Source of the DNA: Boswellia sacra
Lineage: Eukaryota > Streptophyta > Magnoliopsida > Sapindales > Burseraceae
Assembly: GCA_013180625.2 (NCBI GenBank)
Contig: SNVD02001245.1
Location: 1-64,000 of the forward strand
Length of the DNA: 64,000 bases
Reading direction: 5' to 3'
Below the pieces are notes generated by a model that was given only the letters and a program-made list of their open reading frames with translations, searched no databases and had not been told where the DNA came from. Shown here piece by piece: positions 18,696-34,003 of the stretch. Position 1 is the first letter of the stretch. The number at the start of each line of letters is the position of its first letter. Position numbers and translations under genes: made by a program.

Positions 18696-21600
18696 TAAGG
18701 CTCTTAATTACCTTAAAAATAGTATATTACGCGTTCCAAATGGATATTGTATGAGAAAGTTATGACATTCCGAAATTAGGCTGTGTAAATTTTAGTATTT
18801 TAGCATTATGTCCTATATCACCTTTTTTTTTAATTTTAATTAATTTACATATATTGAGATAAAGTTGTAACAGTAACAGTATCAAAATGATTAATTCTAA
18901 TAATTTATTGCGTTATTATGCCTTTTTGCTTGACAATTGGGGAGTTTAGGTACATTTTTGAAAAAAATTTTAATTTTAACAAAATTTTAACAATACAATT
19001 GTTGTAAGTATTATTATTTCCTATTAAGATTCATAGAATCTATTTTCACCCTAAATGTTAAATTTTGTTCGCATAAAGAGCGATGTCATGGTCTCCTTAA
19101 GGGGGAGTGAGTGCCTGGTAACGTGCAAATATTCTTACTATATCCATTCTTTCTTTATGAATTTTATGAAAATGTATTAATTAGTAATATGTCAACTAGA
19201 TTTGATTATGATTACTTTTTTTAACTTTTCTAATTTTAAATTTTCGTAATTTCAATGTAGAGGGAATCGTTGAACTTACTGTTCCATATATATGAAGCAT
19301 CTAAAGATGTACCAAATTAGAAACTTGATTGAGATCACAAGTGTCAGCTCTAGCTACCTGAATCTGTTTTCCTTTTGGAGATGTAGGGTTGCTTAAACTA
19401 GAGCAATGTTGGCCTGAGATAGTGAGATTGCCGTGGAAAGGAACCTTATTTTTATTTAACTATTTGAATTCAGTTGCTGATAGCCTATTCGACTTTAATT
19501 ATTCATTGAATAGACAAACCAGATTCTAAAAGACACTTGTTTAATTTCCGAAGAGTTTTATGCTTGTAAGCTTGAACTCATTCTAATTAATGATATTTCT
19601 TTTGTTTCCTAATTTGCATGTATTATTGTTCTTTCCGGTAAGACACTTCTGTTTTATTCTGCTTTGTAAGATGACTTTGTTTTCCCCTTACTGAATGATA
19701 TAAAGTCGAAAGATATATATGATTTTCATTTTTCTGCACCATCCTTGCTAATTCTCTTGTGATGTGCTCAGCCTACCTTCTTGTGGTGCTTCGGAATTTG
19801 TGCATGATTAGTGACCGGAATGAATTATATATTATATTATATTTCTGTTATGTTATTAGCTATTTATTTATGTACTTTAGAGAACTAAAATACATAGAAT
19901 GTGTATTAAATCTTCTAGGCTGGCCAGTTGAGCATTATTTAGGTCTTGTAGTGCAAAATTATTAATCAGAATATGGATAGTGTTAGATTTATAATATTTA
20001 TACAATTTAAACACTACAACTTAATATAATTGTCTACATATTAAAAATTCACTAAAAGAAGAAAAAACAAAAAAAAATGATGAAAATTACATCTCTAAAA
20101 GATTTTGTTATGTACACCGCCATAATAAGTTATTAAATTTAGGTTTTATGAACGTTATAAGTTTAATTAGTATTACTAATAGAATGTACATGCACATAAT
20201 AATCATTTCTTTGCAGGTTAGAAGAGGCTGTAGGCCGCATTATATTGCAATTAGTTTATACCCTAATTGATATGAGAATGCACAAATTAAAGCCATGTCA
20301 TTTGATAAGAGGTTTTAGCTAGCTAATAACTGTAGTAAGTTTCGTGATTAGACTATAATTCCTTTGGTTTAAACACTTTTTGATGTATAAGGTTTTCATC
20401 TAGAAGTTTTAGTTAGCTAATAAGGGCACAAATTGGATTGGATTGTCTGCTCATATCAAATATTAGTATACCATTAATTATTCAAAGAAACTCCATCTGA
20501 AGGTCATATCAAATATAATGGTCAAAAAGTTAGGTGAATTAGTTGCCGTGCAACAATTCCACTTGAGGTTTGAGAAGACCATTGTGGTAAAGAGTTACAA
20601 GTAAAGATCTGGTACCATCCTGTATCAGCAATAATTGTATTTTTATAATGGAAACTAAACTTGAAACCTGTGGCCATGTAGCTGTAACCGTATTAGAGGG
20701 ATCCTTCTAATACGCTTTTCCATGTGCTGATTGTACAAGAAAAATGATTACGGTGCCAGGATTCAAGGCACATCCATAAGTATATCTCTCCCAAAGTTAA
20801 AAATATATTTTCTAAATTCTCACTTTCTAATTTGTCATCTCACAAAACTTCATCTTGAAATGATATTTTTTTTTTGGTCGGCTGACGTACCATCATATTT
20901 TGGAAACTTGTTAATTTCATCAAGTTCAAGTTCAAATAGTTACTTCATATTAAGAGTTAAAGTTGCTTCTTGTGAAGGCTCTTATATCAAAACCCAGTTA
21001 AAACCAACTACTAACAGCTTACACGAAACCACCACTAGTCGACAATGCAATGCAAACACTTTAAGCCATAGCCACCACCCACAAAACCCAATTAAAACAC
21101 CCACACTCCACCATATCTACTGCAATCACCATCACAAATAACAAGTTACAGGGACAATAGAAAAGGAAAAACAGAGATAGAAATGCAGAGACACAGATGG
21201 AAACTTGTTAAGCATGTCTTGCATGGACTCGCCATGTCTCTACTATCTGTTTATATATAATCTTCGAACTAGGTAGACTAGAGCGCACCTGTTCAAAAGT
21301 GAAGACACTGGTAACTTTTGGGAAGTGTGGGTCCATTTTGTCATGTTAATGGCATGAATATGGGTCTCCATATTTGTCGTTTTGCATTAAAATAATTTTA
21401 CCTAGTTTATTCTCAAATAATTGATTTAAATTAATTATAATTTAATTAATTAGATTTATCGATGATCTACTATTTATAATATATCTTAGCTAGCTTATAG
21501 TCAGCCAAATATATAATTTATTAATTTAGAAAGTATACATTTGACGTCAATATATCCTATAAAGGAAAGGACAAACATCCTTGGAATTAGGTGCACCCAT

Positions 21601-22572
21601 GCCTTTCTCCAAATTATTCAATGCGATTCCACGTCGGCGCATCCTAACATTGGGGAGTTGGACTACAGTCCAGCAAATGTATATATACAGCCAATTTATG
21701 AGCCATTAGATTAAAGAGTAAAGTTAAGTGTGTAATCCAACGGCTGTGCTTGAGAAGGGTGTTTTCCACCTAGTTTACCTGTAACCTGTTGTTCCGGTAG
21801 AGTGAGAAGTGCATATGCGATTTTGAACTTCTTCCTTCATCATTTGGAAACCTTCTTCTTGGATAGCACGCCCTTGCAGCATATTTACTAAAACGCATGG
21901 GTTTTCAAGCAGCGGGTTTTTAGGCAGCGGGTCTTGCTCTTGCAGACTGTGGGTTTGTAAGGTGCAAAACATATTCTGCAGTAGGCCATTACAGGCAAGG
22001 TGGCATTACACGGAAGCTAGGCGTGGGTTTGAGGCTGTGGCATCAGATTACTTGCGAACCCATAGTTTTAAGCAAGTACGAGACATGAGCGAGACAACCT
22101 GTGTGGAAAGAAGTTCTGAATTTTTTGCTTTGGTGAGTTATTTATTAAGTTGTCCATGATTAATTTTAGATCCACAACACCTGGCTTGGTTTGTAGTGTC
22201 CTGAAGACAAATTTGATTCATATTCGGGTAGCATGACCTTATGGCCACTCTTGGTGATGCAATTTGGAAGATGTTTATCAATTTTTGCAGGGATTGTTTT
22301 AAATTTTGGAAGATGTTTGTCAATTTTTGAAGGGATTGCACTAAAATTTTTGATGGTGTTGCATGATGGTGGTGATGCGTGTTGGTGGTGGATACCGATT
22401 GATGACGGTGGAGGTGCTCTGTTGAAGGAGGTGGTGGGTTTATTTGCTTGTTTATTTTTATTCTTTATTTTTGCTAATAATACTATTAATGAAATTAAAT
22501 TTTTAAAATTTTGTTGATTATTTATATTATTGTTAATTACTATTGTCTTTTCTGTATTATGTGTGTTAAAAG
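18696..22572. other. AT-rich intergenic sequence with one candidate TNL terminal exon
   Basis: An acceptor (tgtag, ending 19,260) is followed by exactly 20 codons to a stop, RESLNLLFHIYEASKDVPN (19,261-19,320). This could be the last TNL exon, which would place the chromovirus in the preceding intron. Open stretches near 20,731-21,141 and 22,233-22,517 show no recognisable domain. I see no other gene. Confidence 0.3.
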
Positions 22573-24454
22573 ATCAATCAGGCGAACTTCTGAGGAAGAG
22601 TCTTTTGTACCATGTCCTGCAGGTAAGTTAATCGTTCTTATTGTATGACAAAAAACGTACAAAATAATGACTTTCTTAGTTATTCAGATGGAAGAGTTAG
22701 ATGACATGCATGCTATATTGTTTTGTTGATCATTTGATCCTGAATGAGAGACAACTTTCCATTAATGACTCAAATCAGAAATCACCTCAGACAAAGAGGC
22801 ATAGCTCAGTCATAACTGCTAGCTTGAAGGAAAGAAAAAAATTTGGGATAGTCTCAGTTCTAAACTTTGTAAAAAATATGCAGATTTTAGAGGGCTTATT
22901 AGTTTCTTGTCATATTTTGCATCACATAATACTGCAAAAGAAACAAGAGTGAAATAGATTGTCACTAGGTTTTGACTAGCATTCCTGAAGTAGATCGAAT
23001 CTGAACAGACTAGCTCTATAATTTGGTTAACATAGGATCTCATGTTGCCTTAACTCTCAATATGTCATGCAGTTAGGAATTTGGTGATTTTAGGCTTTAG
23101 GGGGCTAGCTTTTAGTGGAGTGCAGCAGAAAGAGTCAATTGCACATGTATCTAGCAGCATTCCTAATTGAGATTCTTGGTACTTAAGTACTTTATCGATC
23201 AATATGAAAAAGTTTATTTCTTGTTCATCAAGTTTACGAATAATAATGGCATCTTTATATAATCAATAGATGTAACAATTTTGATGGAATTAGTATATAT
23301 TTGCAACGGTCTAACCAGCCCTGTTATTTCTTACCATAAAGCTTTGTCTGGACATGGTCAGGCCGATACAGTATTAGGCATTGAACTGTATAAGCATGTA
23401 ATATGTTTAGCTGCATCGATTATGAACTGTCTCTTGTACTTTTGGGCTCAATGCATTAAACAAAATTCTTTCTTATAAAAATTAAGGTTCTTAATAAAAT
23501 TTACCCATATTTTACCTTTTTTTTAACAGTTGAGTTGGGAAGAACTTCACCCTATTCTACTACCGTTTCTCCTAGTGGTACCCAAAATTTGTGGCAATTA
23601 TTTGCTTCAGAGCTGAAACATGTTACAAAGAATTTCAATGAGAGCAATATCATAGGTGAAGGTTCATTTGGTTTAGTTTATAAGAGATTGCTTCAAGATC
23701 GGTGCCAAACAATAGACTTCTATATACCCCAAACCAAAACTTTGTTGATGAGGTAATTTTGCACTTTTTAGAAGTTTTTCTTATCTTGCTTTTGGATTAT
23801 CGAATAATTACTGCTTGAACTGTGCCATGCAGACAATATTACCTTTTTGTCAATACAACTTTTTCTTTTCCTTTATACTCCAATTAGCATTCAATTTATA
23901 TACATCAGATAATCAGTGAAACTATAATTGAAGCAGAACTTACAGATATATGGAAATGGAGTACAGGTACATGAAACTTTATGCTCAGAACAAAAGCTGG
24001 TATTACATGTATCTAACTAGCTCAGACCAAAGCTTGGTATTGTAGGTATCTACCTAGCTCAGACCAAAACGTGGTATTACGGGCATATGGAAATGGATTT
24101 CTATTTTAGTACTGCAACCATTATTATTATATAAAGTCCAGAAAGCTAAGACTGAGCCTAATTACGATCAAAATTATTTGCAGAAATGATTTCATGCATT
24201 TGAGGCTTAACCTCCTTGTTTATATTGTTAATTGTAGTTCATTAGAAGGAAAATAATTATTTGTATAATTGCTCTTCACACCATTTCTGTTTAGAAGGAT
24301 AAAAGATGCAGTGATCTTGGTAACTATGTTGATGAAGACACTAGGACGCCATCATTTTGCCACTACAAATGAGATGATGGGATTGGCTTTGCAATGTGTA
24401 GATATTAGCGCAAGAAGGCCGTCAATGAGGCATACAATTGAGGTTATGTATTAG
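22573..24454 (+). pseudogene. Receptor-like kinase pseudogene, catalytic core missing
   Basis: Exon-like pieces: about 22,573-22,622 (IRRTSEEESFVPCPA, donor gtaagt) joins in frame to 23,530-23,700 (VELGRTSPYSTTVSPSG, then LWQLFASELKHVTKNFNES and NIIGEGSFGLVYKRLLQD). This is the juxtamembrane segment and glycine-rich ATP loop of a plant RLK/Pelle kinase. The next recognisable piece, 24,300-24,454, is the last kinase subdomain (MMGLALQCVDISARRPSMRH). The VAVK Lys, the HRD loop, DFG and the activation segment are absent, and the interval holds a 45-bp tandem repeat. No active kinase can be made. Subfamily not determined. Confidence 0.7.
23974..24085. repeat. About 45-bp tandem repeat, three copies
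   Basis: Three degenerate copies of a unit containing agctcagaccaaagcttggt and attac/ttgtaggtatct, within the kinase pseudogene. Confidence 0.7.
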
Positions 24455-27400
24455 ATCGGATTGACGAAAGCGAGATTAGCCAATTGCATTCTGAATTTGG
24501 TAAAAAAATAGGTGGTCACGCTCAGGAAAGAGCTATTCAAATGAATTATCTTATAAATGTCTTATCTTCATTCTTCATTGGATTTAGGAAGTTTAGCATT
24601 GCACAGGAGGATAAAATTCAATTGTACATCAATTAAAAGGAAATGAAAAGAGGATATATTATAGTTTACTAGATTGAATATATGCAAATACTACATTGAT
24701 TTTTTTTTTTTTTTATAAGAACAAAGAATGAACCCCACGTTTGGAAACTTCCAAATCAATATATGTTTCTATATTTGAATTAAATAAATCGCAAGTATTA
24801 TGTAAAAAAAGGGCAAGCCACCAACAATATAAAAAATTGGAGCCATAAAGAAGTTAATACAAGTTATTGCAAAACCCATTTTCTTAATGTAATTATCATA
24901 AAAATTTGTAACTCAAATATTTTACCCAAAAAAAAATTTATTTTTAGTTCATAACATTGCCATTACAAAAATTTATGTTTATTCATCTAAATTTAATTTT
25001 CTCTAATTTATAATTATTTATTGAATCATTTGATTTTCTTTCTTATTAGTTACAAAATACTTGATATACGTGATATATTGTATGTGTGATGTTTTTTATG
25101 AAATATAATTTGAAGGAATTAATTAATTTTTTTTTGTATATGTATTTATTTTTACTTAGAATTAAGTGTAAGCCCTTTTTGAGATTTTTAATTTTATCAT
25201 AACACTTACTTAAAGTATGATAATAACTTATACTCTTTTGTTATCAAAATTTATCTAAATTAGTTTTTATACTTTTATTCAATAAACACCCTTGTGTTTT
25301 AAATAAGAATACGAATATAAAAGTCAAGAATCATACACTATTCGTTTACATAATTTATGTTTATGTTAATAACATAAATTAGAAACTAAGAAATCAAAAA
25401 ATTTGAATTACACTAATTCCTATTATTTAATATTATATTATACTAGTTTGATTGTTAACCAAATAAACTACATATAGAAATTTCAAATTATTTTGACATT
25501 AGTTAAGATAATTATGTAAATAAATTTATACTATTTATTTGATTCATAACTTGTTAATCAATGAAATGAAATAGAAAATTTTTATTTGAATTGGATTTAT
25601 TAAAGTTAAGATAAAAGATAAATAACATAAATTAATTTATTGACTTGCATGTATGATAAGAATTGATAAAACTCACTCATTTTAAAAGTAATTCCTTAAT
25701 TTATTAGATACTTTTCATAATTATATTAAAATAATTTATAAATATCTATATATAACTTTAATAGGGGATTTCAATCGTGAAGACATATCACACCAAGCTA
25801 TTTCATCCTTCTTAGAAATATATATTAATATAATAACCTTTCTAATAATTAAATTTGTAAAAATTATCTAATAACATGGTGGTGATAGATATTAAGAGGC
25901 CTACTATATAGAGTCTCACTTTTCTTTATTATGTATAAAATATTGTACAAGAATTATTAACAAAAAGTATTATGATAATATTGAGTACTTAATTTGAGTA
26001 TTATAATGTGAAATTCATTAAGTAATTATATTGTGTTTAACTATATATAGTAAAATTTATGTCCCAAATCAATTCAACATAAATGCTTTGGGTAGAAAAT
26101 TATTCGTTCTCTTATAATATCATCTTATACTAATTTAATTACTAATTAATTAAACTAATTCTTTCCATTCTAGTATGATCTGACATTAAATTACGCAATA
26201 AATTACTAACCAATCAAATTATATATGACAAAAATTATTTTACTATAAAGTGATTAATCTCCCTCTATTATAATTCTTCTTTAATGGTTTATTACATGTC
26301 AATTATATATAGTAAAAATAAATTTGAGCACCTATGTAATTAATTAACACTACAACTACACAATAAATAATACTAATTAATAATTACATTATATCATATA
26401 GAAAAGTTAATAAATTTACAAATATAAATTATATCAATCTTACAATTCTGGGCAATTTTCGGAGTGTGAAAAAACGATGTAATAAATGTTGATATAATTA
26501 ATTATGTTAGATAATTAAACAATAGTTGTTAAGATTATTACAAAGTGGGTTAGTAGAAACGAAAGTTTTTGTTACGTATAGGCTATAAAAATCATTTACA
26601 GAAATTTCAATTTAAAATATAAATAGGAATATATTAAATAAATGTTATATTGTCTAATACTGTCTACGAGCTCATTTTTTATCCTTGGTAGTATTATTGT
26701 CATTAGGGGAAACACTTTTAATGTAATTATAATTGAGATCACATTATTTATTACGAATATAATATTGCAAGTTAGGAACTTATGATATATATAATTTGCA
26801 CCTAGGTGATTAATTATCATTGCAATTAGGGATTAAAAATCTAATTTATCATGAAATTATATATATATGTATAAATTAATATATTTAAAAAATTATATTA
26901 TATCAATATTAATATATGAAATTATATATATGTAAATTTTTTTATGATAAAAAATATAATAAAATATATTATATCATTATTAATAATTTTTTCTTAGGTG
27001 CGTACCAATATGACATTTTGATGAGCAATACAAGGAAAAAACTTATAGAATATCTGATTTCCTTTTTAGCAATCATTCGATAATTGGACAATTTTTAATT
27101 ATTTGTCTTAAATATACTTTAGATGGATTTTTGAATGATGGTGGATGCAAAACTTTATTTTTGTTTTCGTACTATATTAAATTTAGATATTTTAATAAAT
27201 TTTAAAATATTTGTTGCATATTAAATGTATAAACTATTAGTTTATATTTAGAATTTGTACAAATTATGCTATACATATTGTAGTCTAACTTTAAAATAAA
27301 AAATGAGTTAAATGGGTTAGATTCGGATAATATGTTAAGTTAATAGTCGGGTTTGGGTTTTAAGATTCAGACCCAATAAGTTAACGAATCAAATTTGAAT

Positions 27401-28029
27401 TAACATAATTTAACAAGATACAAACATGAAACGATACAAAACCGCTCTAACACGACTCATTGTCAGGTCTAATGCTAAGTATTAACATTCCTTATTTAGA
27501 CATGAATTATACCCAAGGTCATAGTCTTTGCTATAATTATACAGTATAAAATTTAAACAATAAATTTGTATTTTTCAAATATTATTTGTAGGTTCCAGTT
27601 AAGAACTAAGAGTAAAGCATTTAAAAACTTATAGGAATTGTTGAAAAATTTTAAGAAGTAAATAGTATTCTTTAATATATTTAAAGTAAGAACAACTTTT
27701 ATCACTTTATTTTAAAAGAAATAAATTAAAAAATAAAATGCAAATAAATATTAATTTGGATTACTCAATTAATTATTCAAATAATCAAATATTTACTTGT
27801 ATAAAAGAATTATAATTAAAAAACTGATTAATTAATTACTAAAAGAAATATATATTTTTTTGAAAATAAATAAATAAATAAAAACTTATGCCTTCTATTT
27901 TAATAAAATTGAATTAATAAATTGATTTACCATTTTCAATCATGTCATTATAGTGATAAACATTTTTAATTTATATCATGATAATTAATATGGCTTGAAA
28001 ATTTTATATGGCTTTGATAATTCATTTAT
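24455..28029. other. AT-rich intergenic sequence, no gene recognised
   Basis: About 3.6 kb of very AT-rich DNA with stops in all frames. Around 27,300-27,480 a less AT-biased stretch (gggtttgggttttaagattc and cgactcattgtcaggtct) resembles interspersed-repeat ends common in plants, but I cannot assign it. Confidence 0.45.
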
Positions 28030-28719
28030 TTTTCATAAGGTCCGAACAGTAACCCTGACAACGACTATTATTTCGTAGTTTACAATATTTCCAAGTTCAA
28101 TTACGACATTTATTCATTATTTACGATTTTTATACAAAAAGTAGTGAAAAGGAATAGTATGCTTCATAACTTTTATCTCTATGTTTATAACTTTATAGCA
28201 TCTTTTACAACTTTTATATATCCGGTTACAATTTTTATGTGGCTTTGAAAATTTTAGTTAAATTCCATAAGGTATGAACAGTAAGCTCGACTGCGACCTT
28301 TATTTCTTGGTTTACTATTTTTATATGTTCAATTATGACATGTATTCATTGTTTACGACTTTTATAGTAAAAGTAGTGAAAGTGAATAGTTTTTTTACCA
28401 CTTTTATCACTACGTTTATAAATTTTATATATTCGGTTACAATTTTTATATTGATTTGAAAATTTTAGTTAAATTCTATAAAGTATGAACAGTAACCTCT
28501 ACTACAACTTCTATTACATGGTTTACTATTTTTATATATTCAGTTACGACATTTATTTATTGTTTACTACTTTTATACGAAAGGTAGTGAAAAGGAATAG
28601 TATGGTTTACAACTTTTATCCTTACATTTACAACTTTTATACATCTATTTACAACTTTTATATATCCGATTGTAATTTTTATATGGCTTTTAAAATTTTA
28701 GTTAAATCCAATAAGCTAT

Positions 28720-29818
28720 GAACAGCAACTCCGATTACGACTTTCATTTTCGTGTTTACGATTTTTACATATTTAATTAAGAGTTTTATTCATTATTTAC
28801 AACTTTTCTATGAAATGGTAGAGGGGCATTCTTGGAAAGATGAAAAATTTTTTTGGCTACAATTTGGTTAAAAGGAGTAGCATCATTTACAATTTATATC
28901 CCTATTTTTATAACTTTTATACATATATTTATAACTTTTATATATTCGGTTACAATTTTTATATGGCTTTGAAAATTTGAGTTAAATCCCATAAGCTATG
29001 AACAGTAACTCCGATTACGAATTTTATTTTTCGATTTATGATTTTTACATATTTAATTATGAGTTTTATTCATTATTTAAGACTTTTATATGAAATGATA
29101 GAGGGGCATTCTTGGAAAGATGAACAATTTTTTTGGCTACAATTTGGTTAAAAGGAGTAGCATCATTTACAATTTATATCCCTATCTTATAACTTTTATA
29201 CATATATTTATAACTTTTATATATTCGGTTACAATTTTTATATGGCTTTGAAAATTTTAGTTAAATCCCATAAGCTATGAACAGTAACTCCGATTACGAC
29301 TTTCATTTTTCGATTTATGATTTTTACATATTTAATTATGAGTTTTATTCATTATTTACAACTTTTATATGAAATGGTAGAGGGGCATTCTTGGAAAGAT
29401 GAAAAATTTTTTTGGCTACAATTTGGTTAAAAGGAGTAGCATCATTTACAATTTATATCCCTATTTTTATAACTTTTATACATATATTTATAACTTTTAT
29501 ATATTCAGTTACAATTTTTATATGGCTTTGAAAATTTTAGTTAAATCCCATAAGCTATGAACAGTAACTCCGATTACGACTTTCATTTTCCTATTTATGA
29601 TTTTTACATATTTAATTACGAGTTTTATTCATTATTTACGACTTTTATATGAAATGGTAGAGGGGCATTCTTCGAAAGATGAACAAATTTTTTGGCTATA
29701 ATTTGGTTAAAAGGAGTAGTATCATTTACAATTTTTATAGCATCTTTTACAGCTTTTATATACTTGGTTACGAATTTTATATAGTTTTGAAAATTTGGGT
29801 TAAATCCTATAAGAAATG
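28720..29818. repeat. 280-bp subfamily of the satellite
   Basis: Four units with an extra block of about 55 bp (agaggggcattcttggaaag, then ttttggctacaatttggtta) absent from the 225-bp units. The copies are nearly identical to one another. Confidence 0.9.
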
Positions 29819-32800
29819 AAAAGTGACTTTCATTACGACTTTTATTCTTCTGTTTACGATTTTTTCCTTCAATTACGACTATTATTAAGAATTTACTTCA
29901 TTTATTTTTACAAAATCATAATAGTGTGTTTTACGATTTTTACATAGTATTTTATAACTTTTATCTCCCTGTTTACTACTTTTATATCCCCTATTACAAC
30001 TCTTATAAGAGTTGGGGAGAGTTGCAGTTAAATCTCATAAGAAATGAACAGTGACTACCACTAAGGCTTTTATTCTTCTGTTTATAATTCTTTTACCTTC
30101 AATTACTACTGTTATTAAGAATTTACGACTCTTATACGAAATTGTAGTAATTAAGAATTTACAACTTTTACATAGTGTTTTACAACTTTTATTGCATTTT
30201 ATACGAATTTTAAATCTCGGATACAATTCTTATTAGAGTTGGAGAAAATGCAGGTTAAATCCCATAACAAATGAACAGTGATGACCCTTACGACTTTTAT
30301 TCTTCTGTGTATGATTTTTTTACCCTCAATTACGACTATAACTAAGAATTTACAACTCTTATACGAAACTGTAATGGTGGGCTATACGACTTTTACATAG
30401 TGTTTTACAACTTTTATCGAATCTTTGACGACTTTTATATCTCGGATACAACTCCTATAAGAGTTGGAGAAATGCAGGTTAAATCCCTTAACAAATGAAC
30501 AGTGACTTCCATTATGACTTTTATTCTTCTGTTTATGATTTTTTAACCATCAATTATGACTAGAATTAAGAATTTACGACTCTTATACGAAATTATAATA
30601 GTGTGTTTTACGACTTTTATATAGTGTTTTACAACTTTTATCGAATTTTTGACGACTTTTATATCTCGGATACAACTCCTATAAAAGTTGGAGAAATACA
30701 GGTTAGATCCCTTAAGAAAAGAACAGTGACTTCGATTACGACTTTTATTCTTCTGTTTATGATTTTTTAACCGTCAATCATGACTAGAATTAAGAATTTA
30801 CGACTCTTACACGAAATTATAATAGTGTGTTTTACGACTTTTATACAGTGTTTTACGACTTTTATACAGTGTTTTACAACTTTTATCGCCTTTTTCACGA
30901 CTTTTACGTCTCCGATACAATTCTTATAAGAGGTGGAGAAAATGCAAGTTAAATCGCAAACCAAATGATCAGTGAATTCCCCTATGATTTTTATTCTTCG
31001 GTTTACGAATTTTTTTTCTGTCAATTACGACTACAATTATGAATTTACGACTCTTATACAAAAATAGAATAGTGCGCTTAACGTCTTTTACACAGTGTTT
31101 TATCGCATTTTTCACGACTTTTATGTCACGATGCAAATGTTATGAGAGTTGGGAAAAATGCGGGTTAAATCCCAAACCAAATGAACAGTGAATTCCCCTA
31201 CGATTTTTTTCTGTCAATTACGATTATAATTAAGAATTTACGACTCTTATACGAAACTATAATGGTATGTATTACGACTTTTACACAGTGTGTTGCAACT
31301 TTTATCCCATTTTTTACGACTTTTATGTCCCCAGTAGAAATGTTATAAGAGTTGGGGAAAATGCGGGTTAAATCCCAAACCAAATGAACAGTAAATTCTC
31401 CCACCAATCTTATTCCACTGTTTATGATTTTTTTACCCTAAATTACAGCTACAATGAAGAATTCACGACTCTTATACGAAAGTATAATAGTACGTATTAC
31501 GACTTTTACACAGCAGTTTACAACTTTTATCCCATTTTTTACGACTTTTATGTCCCCGATACAAATGTTATAAGAGTTAAAAAAAATGCAGGGTAAGTCC
31601 CAAACCAAATGAACAGTGAATTCCACTACGATTTTTATTCTTCGATTTACGAATTTTTTTCTGACAATTACGACTATAATTACGAATTTACAACTCTTAT
31701 GCGAAAATCTAATAGTGCGCTTAACGACTTTTATATAGTTTTTTACAACTTTTATCCCATTTTTCATGACTTTTATATGACAGATACAAATCTTATAAGA
31801 GTCGGAGAAAATGCGGGTTAAATCCCAAACCAAATGAACAGTAAATTCCCACACGATTTTTATTCTTCTGTTTATGATTTTTTTTGCCGTCAATTACGAT
31901 CACGATTAAGAATTTAAGAGTCTTATACGAAAATGTAATAGTCCGCTTAACGACTTTTACATAGTTTTTTACAACTTTTATCCCATTTCTCACGACTTTC
32001 ATATCCCGTTACAAATCTTATAAATGTTGGAGAAAATGCGGGTTAAATCTCAAACCAAACGAACAGTAAATTCCCATTCGATTTTTATTCTTCCGTTTAT
32101 GATTTTTTTGCCATTAATTACGACTACAATTAAGAATTTACGACTCTTATGTGAAAATCTAATAGTGCATTTAACGACTTTTATATAGTTTTTTACAACT
32201 TTTATCCCATTTTTCACGACTTTTATATGACAGATACAAATCTTATAAGAGTTGGAGAAAATGCGGGTTAAATCCCAAACCAAATGAACAGTAAATTCCT
32301 GTACAATTTTTATTCTTCTGTTTATGATTTTTTTGCCGTCAATTACGACTATGATTAAGAATTTATGACTGTTATACGACAATCTAATAGGGCGCTTAAT
32401 GACTTTTACATAGCTTGTTACAACATTTATTCCATTTTTCATAACTTTTATATCCCCGATACAAATCTTATAAGAGTTCGAAAAAATGCGGGTTAAATCC
32501 CAAACCAAATGAACAGTAACTTTTTCTGCGATTTTTATTCTTCTGTTTATGATTTTTTATTTTTTTGCCGTCAATTATGACTACAATTAAGAATTTACGA
32601 CTGTTATACGACAATCTAATAGGGCGCTTAACGACTTTTACATAGCTTGTTACAACTTTTATCCCATTTTTTACGACTTTTTTATCCCCGATACAAATCT
32701 TATAAGAGTTGGGGAAAATGCGGGTTAAATCCCAAACCAAATGAACAGTAAATTTCCCTACGATTTTTATTCTTCTGTTTACGATTTTTTTTGCTGTCAA

Positions 32801-34003
32801 TTACAACTACGATTAAGAATTTATGACTCTTATGCGAAAATCTAATAGTGCGCTTAACGACTTTTATATAGTTTTTTACAACTTTTATCGCATTTTTAAC
32901 GACTTTTATATGACAGATACAAATCTTATAAGAGTTGGAGAAAATGCGGGTTAAATCCCAAACCAAATGAACAGTAAATTCCCATACGATTTTTATTCTT
33001 CTGTTTATGATTTTTTTGCCGTCAACTATGATTACTATTAAGAATTTAAGAGTCTTATACGAAAATGTAATAGTGCGCTTAACGACTTTTACATAGTTTT
33101 TTACAACTTTTATCCCATTTCTCTCGACTTTCACATACCGATACAAATCTTATAAATGTTGGAGAAAATGCGGGTTAAAACCCAAACCAAATGAACAGTA
33201 AATTCCCCTACAATTTTTTTCTTCTGTTTATGATTTTTTTGCCATCAATTACGATTACGATTAAGAATTTACGACTATTATACGACAATCTAATAGGGCG
33301 CTTAACGACTTTTACATAGTTTGTTACAATTTTTATCCCATTTTTCACGACTTTTATATCCCCGATACAAATCTTATAGGAGTTGGAAAAAATGCAGGTT
33401 AAATCCCAAACCAAATGAACGGTAAATTCCCCTGCGAGTTTTATTCTTCTGTTCATGATTTTTTTGCTGTTAATTACGACTATGATTAAAAATTTACGAC
33501 TCTTATACGAAAATCTAATAGGGCGCTTAACGACTTTTACACAGTAGCTTACAACTTTTATCCCATTTTTCACGACTTTTATATGACAGATACAAATCTT
33601 ATAAGAGTTGAAGAAAATGCGGGTTAAATCCCAAACCAAATGAACAGTAAATTCCCATACGATTTTTATTCTTCTGTTTATGATTTTTTTGCCGTCAATT
33701 ACGACTACGATTAAGAATTTACGAGTCTTATACGAAAATCTAATAGTGCGCTTAACGACTTTTACATAGTTTTTTACAACTTTTATCTCATTTTTTTTAC
33801 GACTTTTATATCCCCGATACAATTCTTATAAGAGGTAGGGAAAATACGGGTTAAATCCCAAACCAAGTGAACAGTATTTCCCCGTGATTTTTATTCTTCT
33901 GTTTACGATTTTTTTGCCGTCAATATTACTACGATTAAGAATTTACTACTCTTATGTGAAAATCTAATAATGCGCTTAACGACTTTTACATAGTTTTTTA
34001 CAA

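Noticed and set aside
20731..21141. 136-codon plus-strand ORF
   Set aside because: No domain, low-complexity His/Thr-rich tail, no splice or promoter support.
22573..24454. A functional receptor kinase
   Set aside because: Invariant Lys, HRD and DFG segments are absent.
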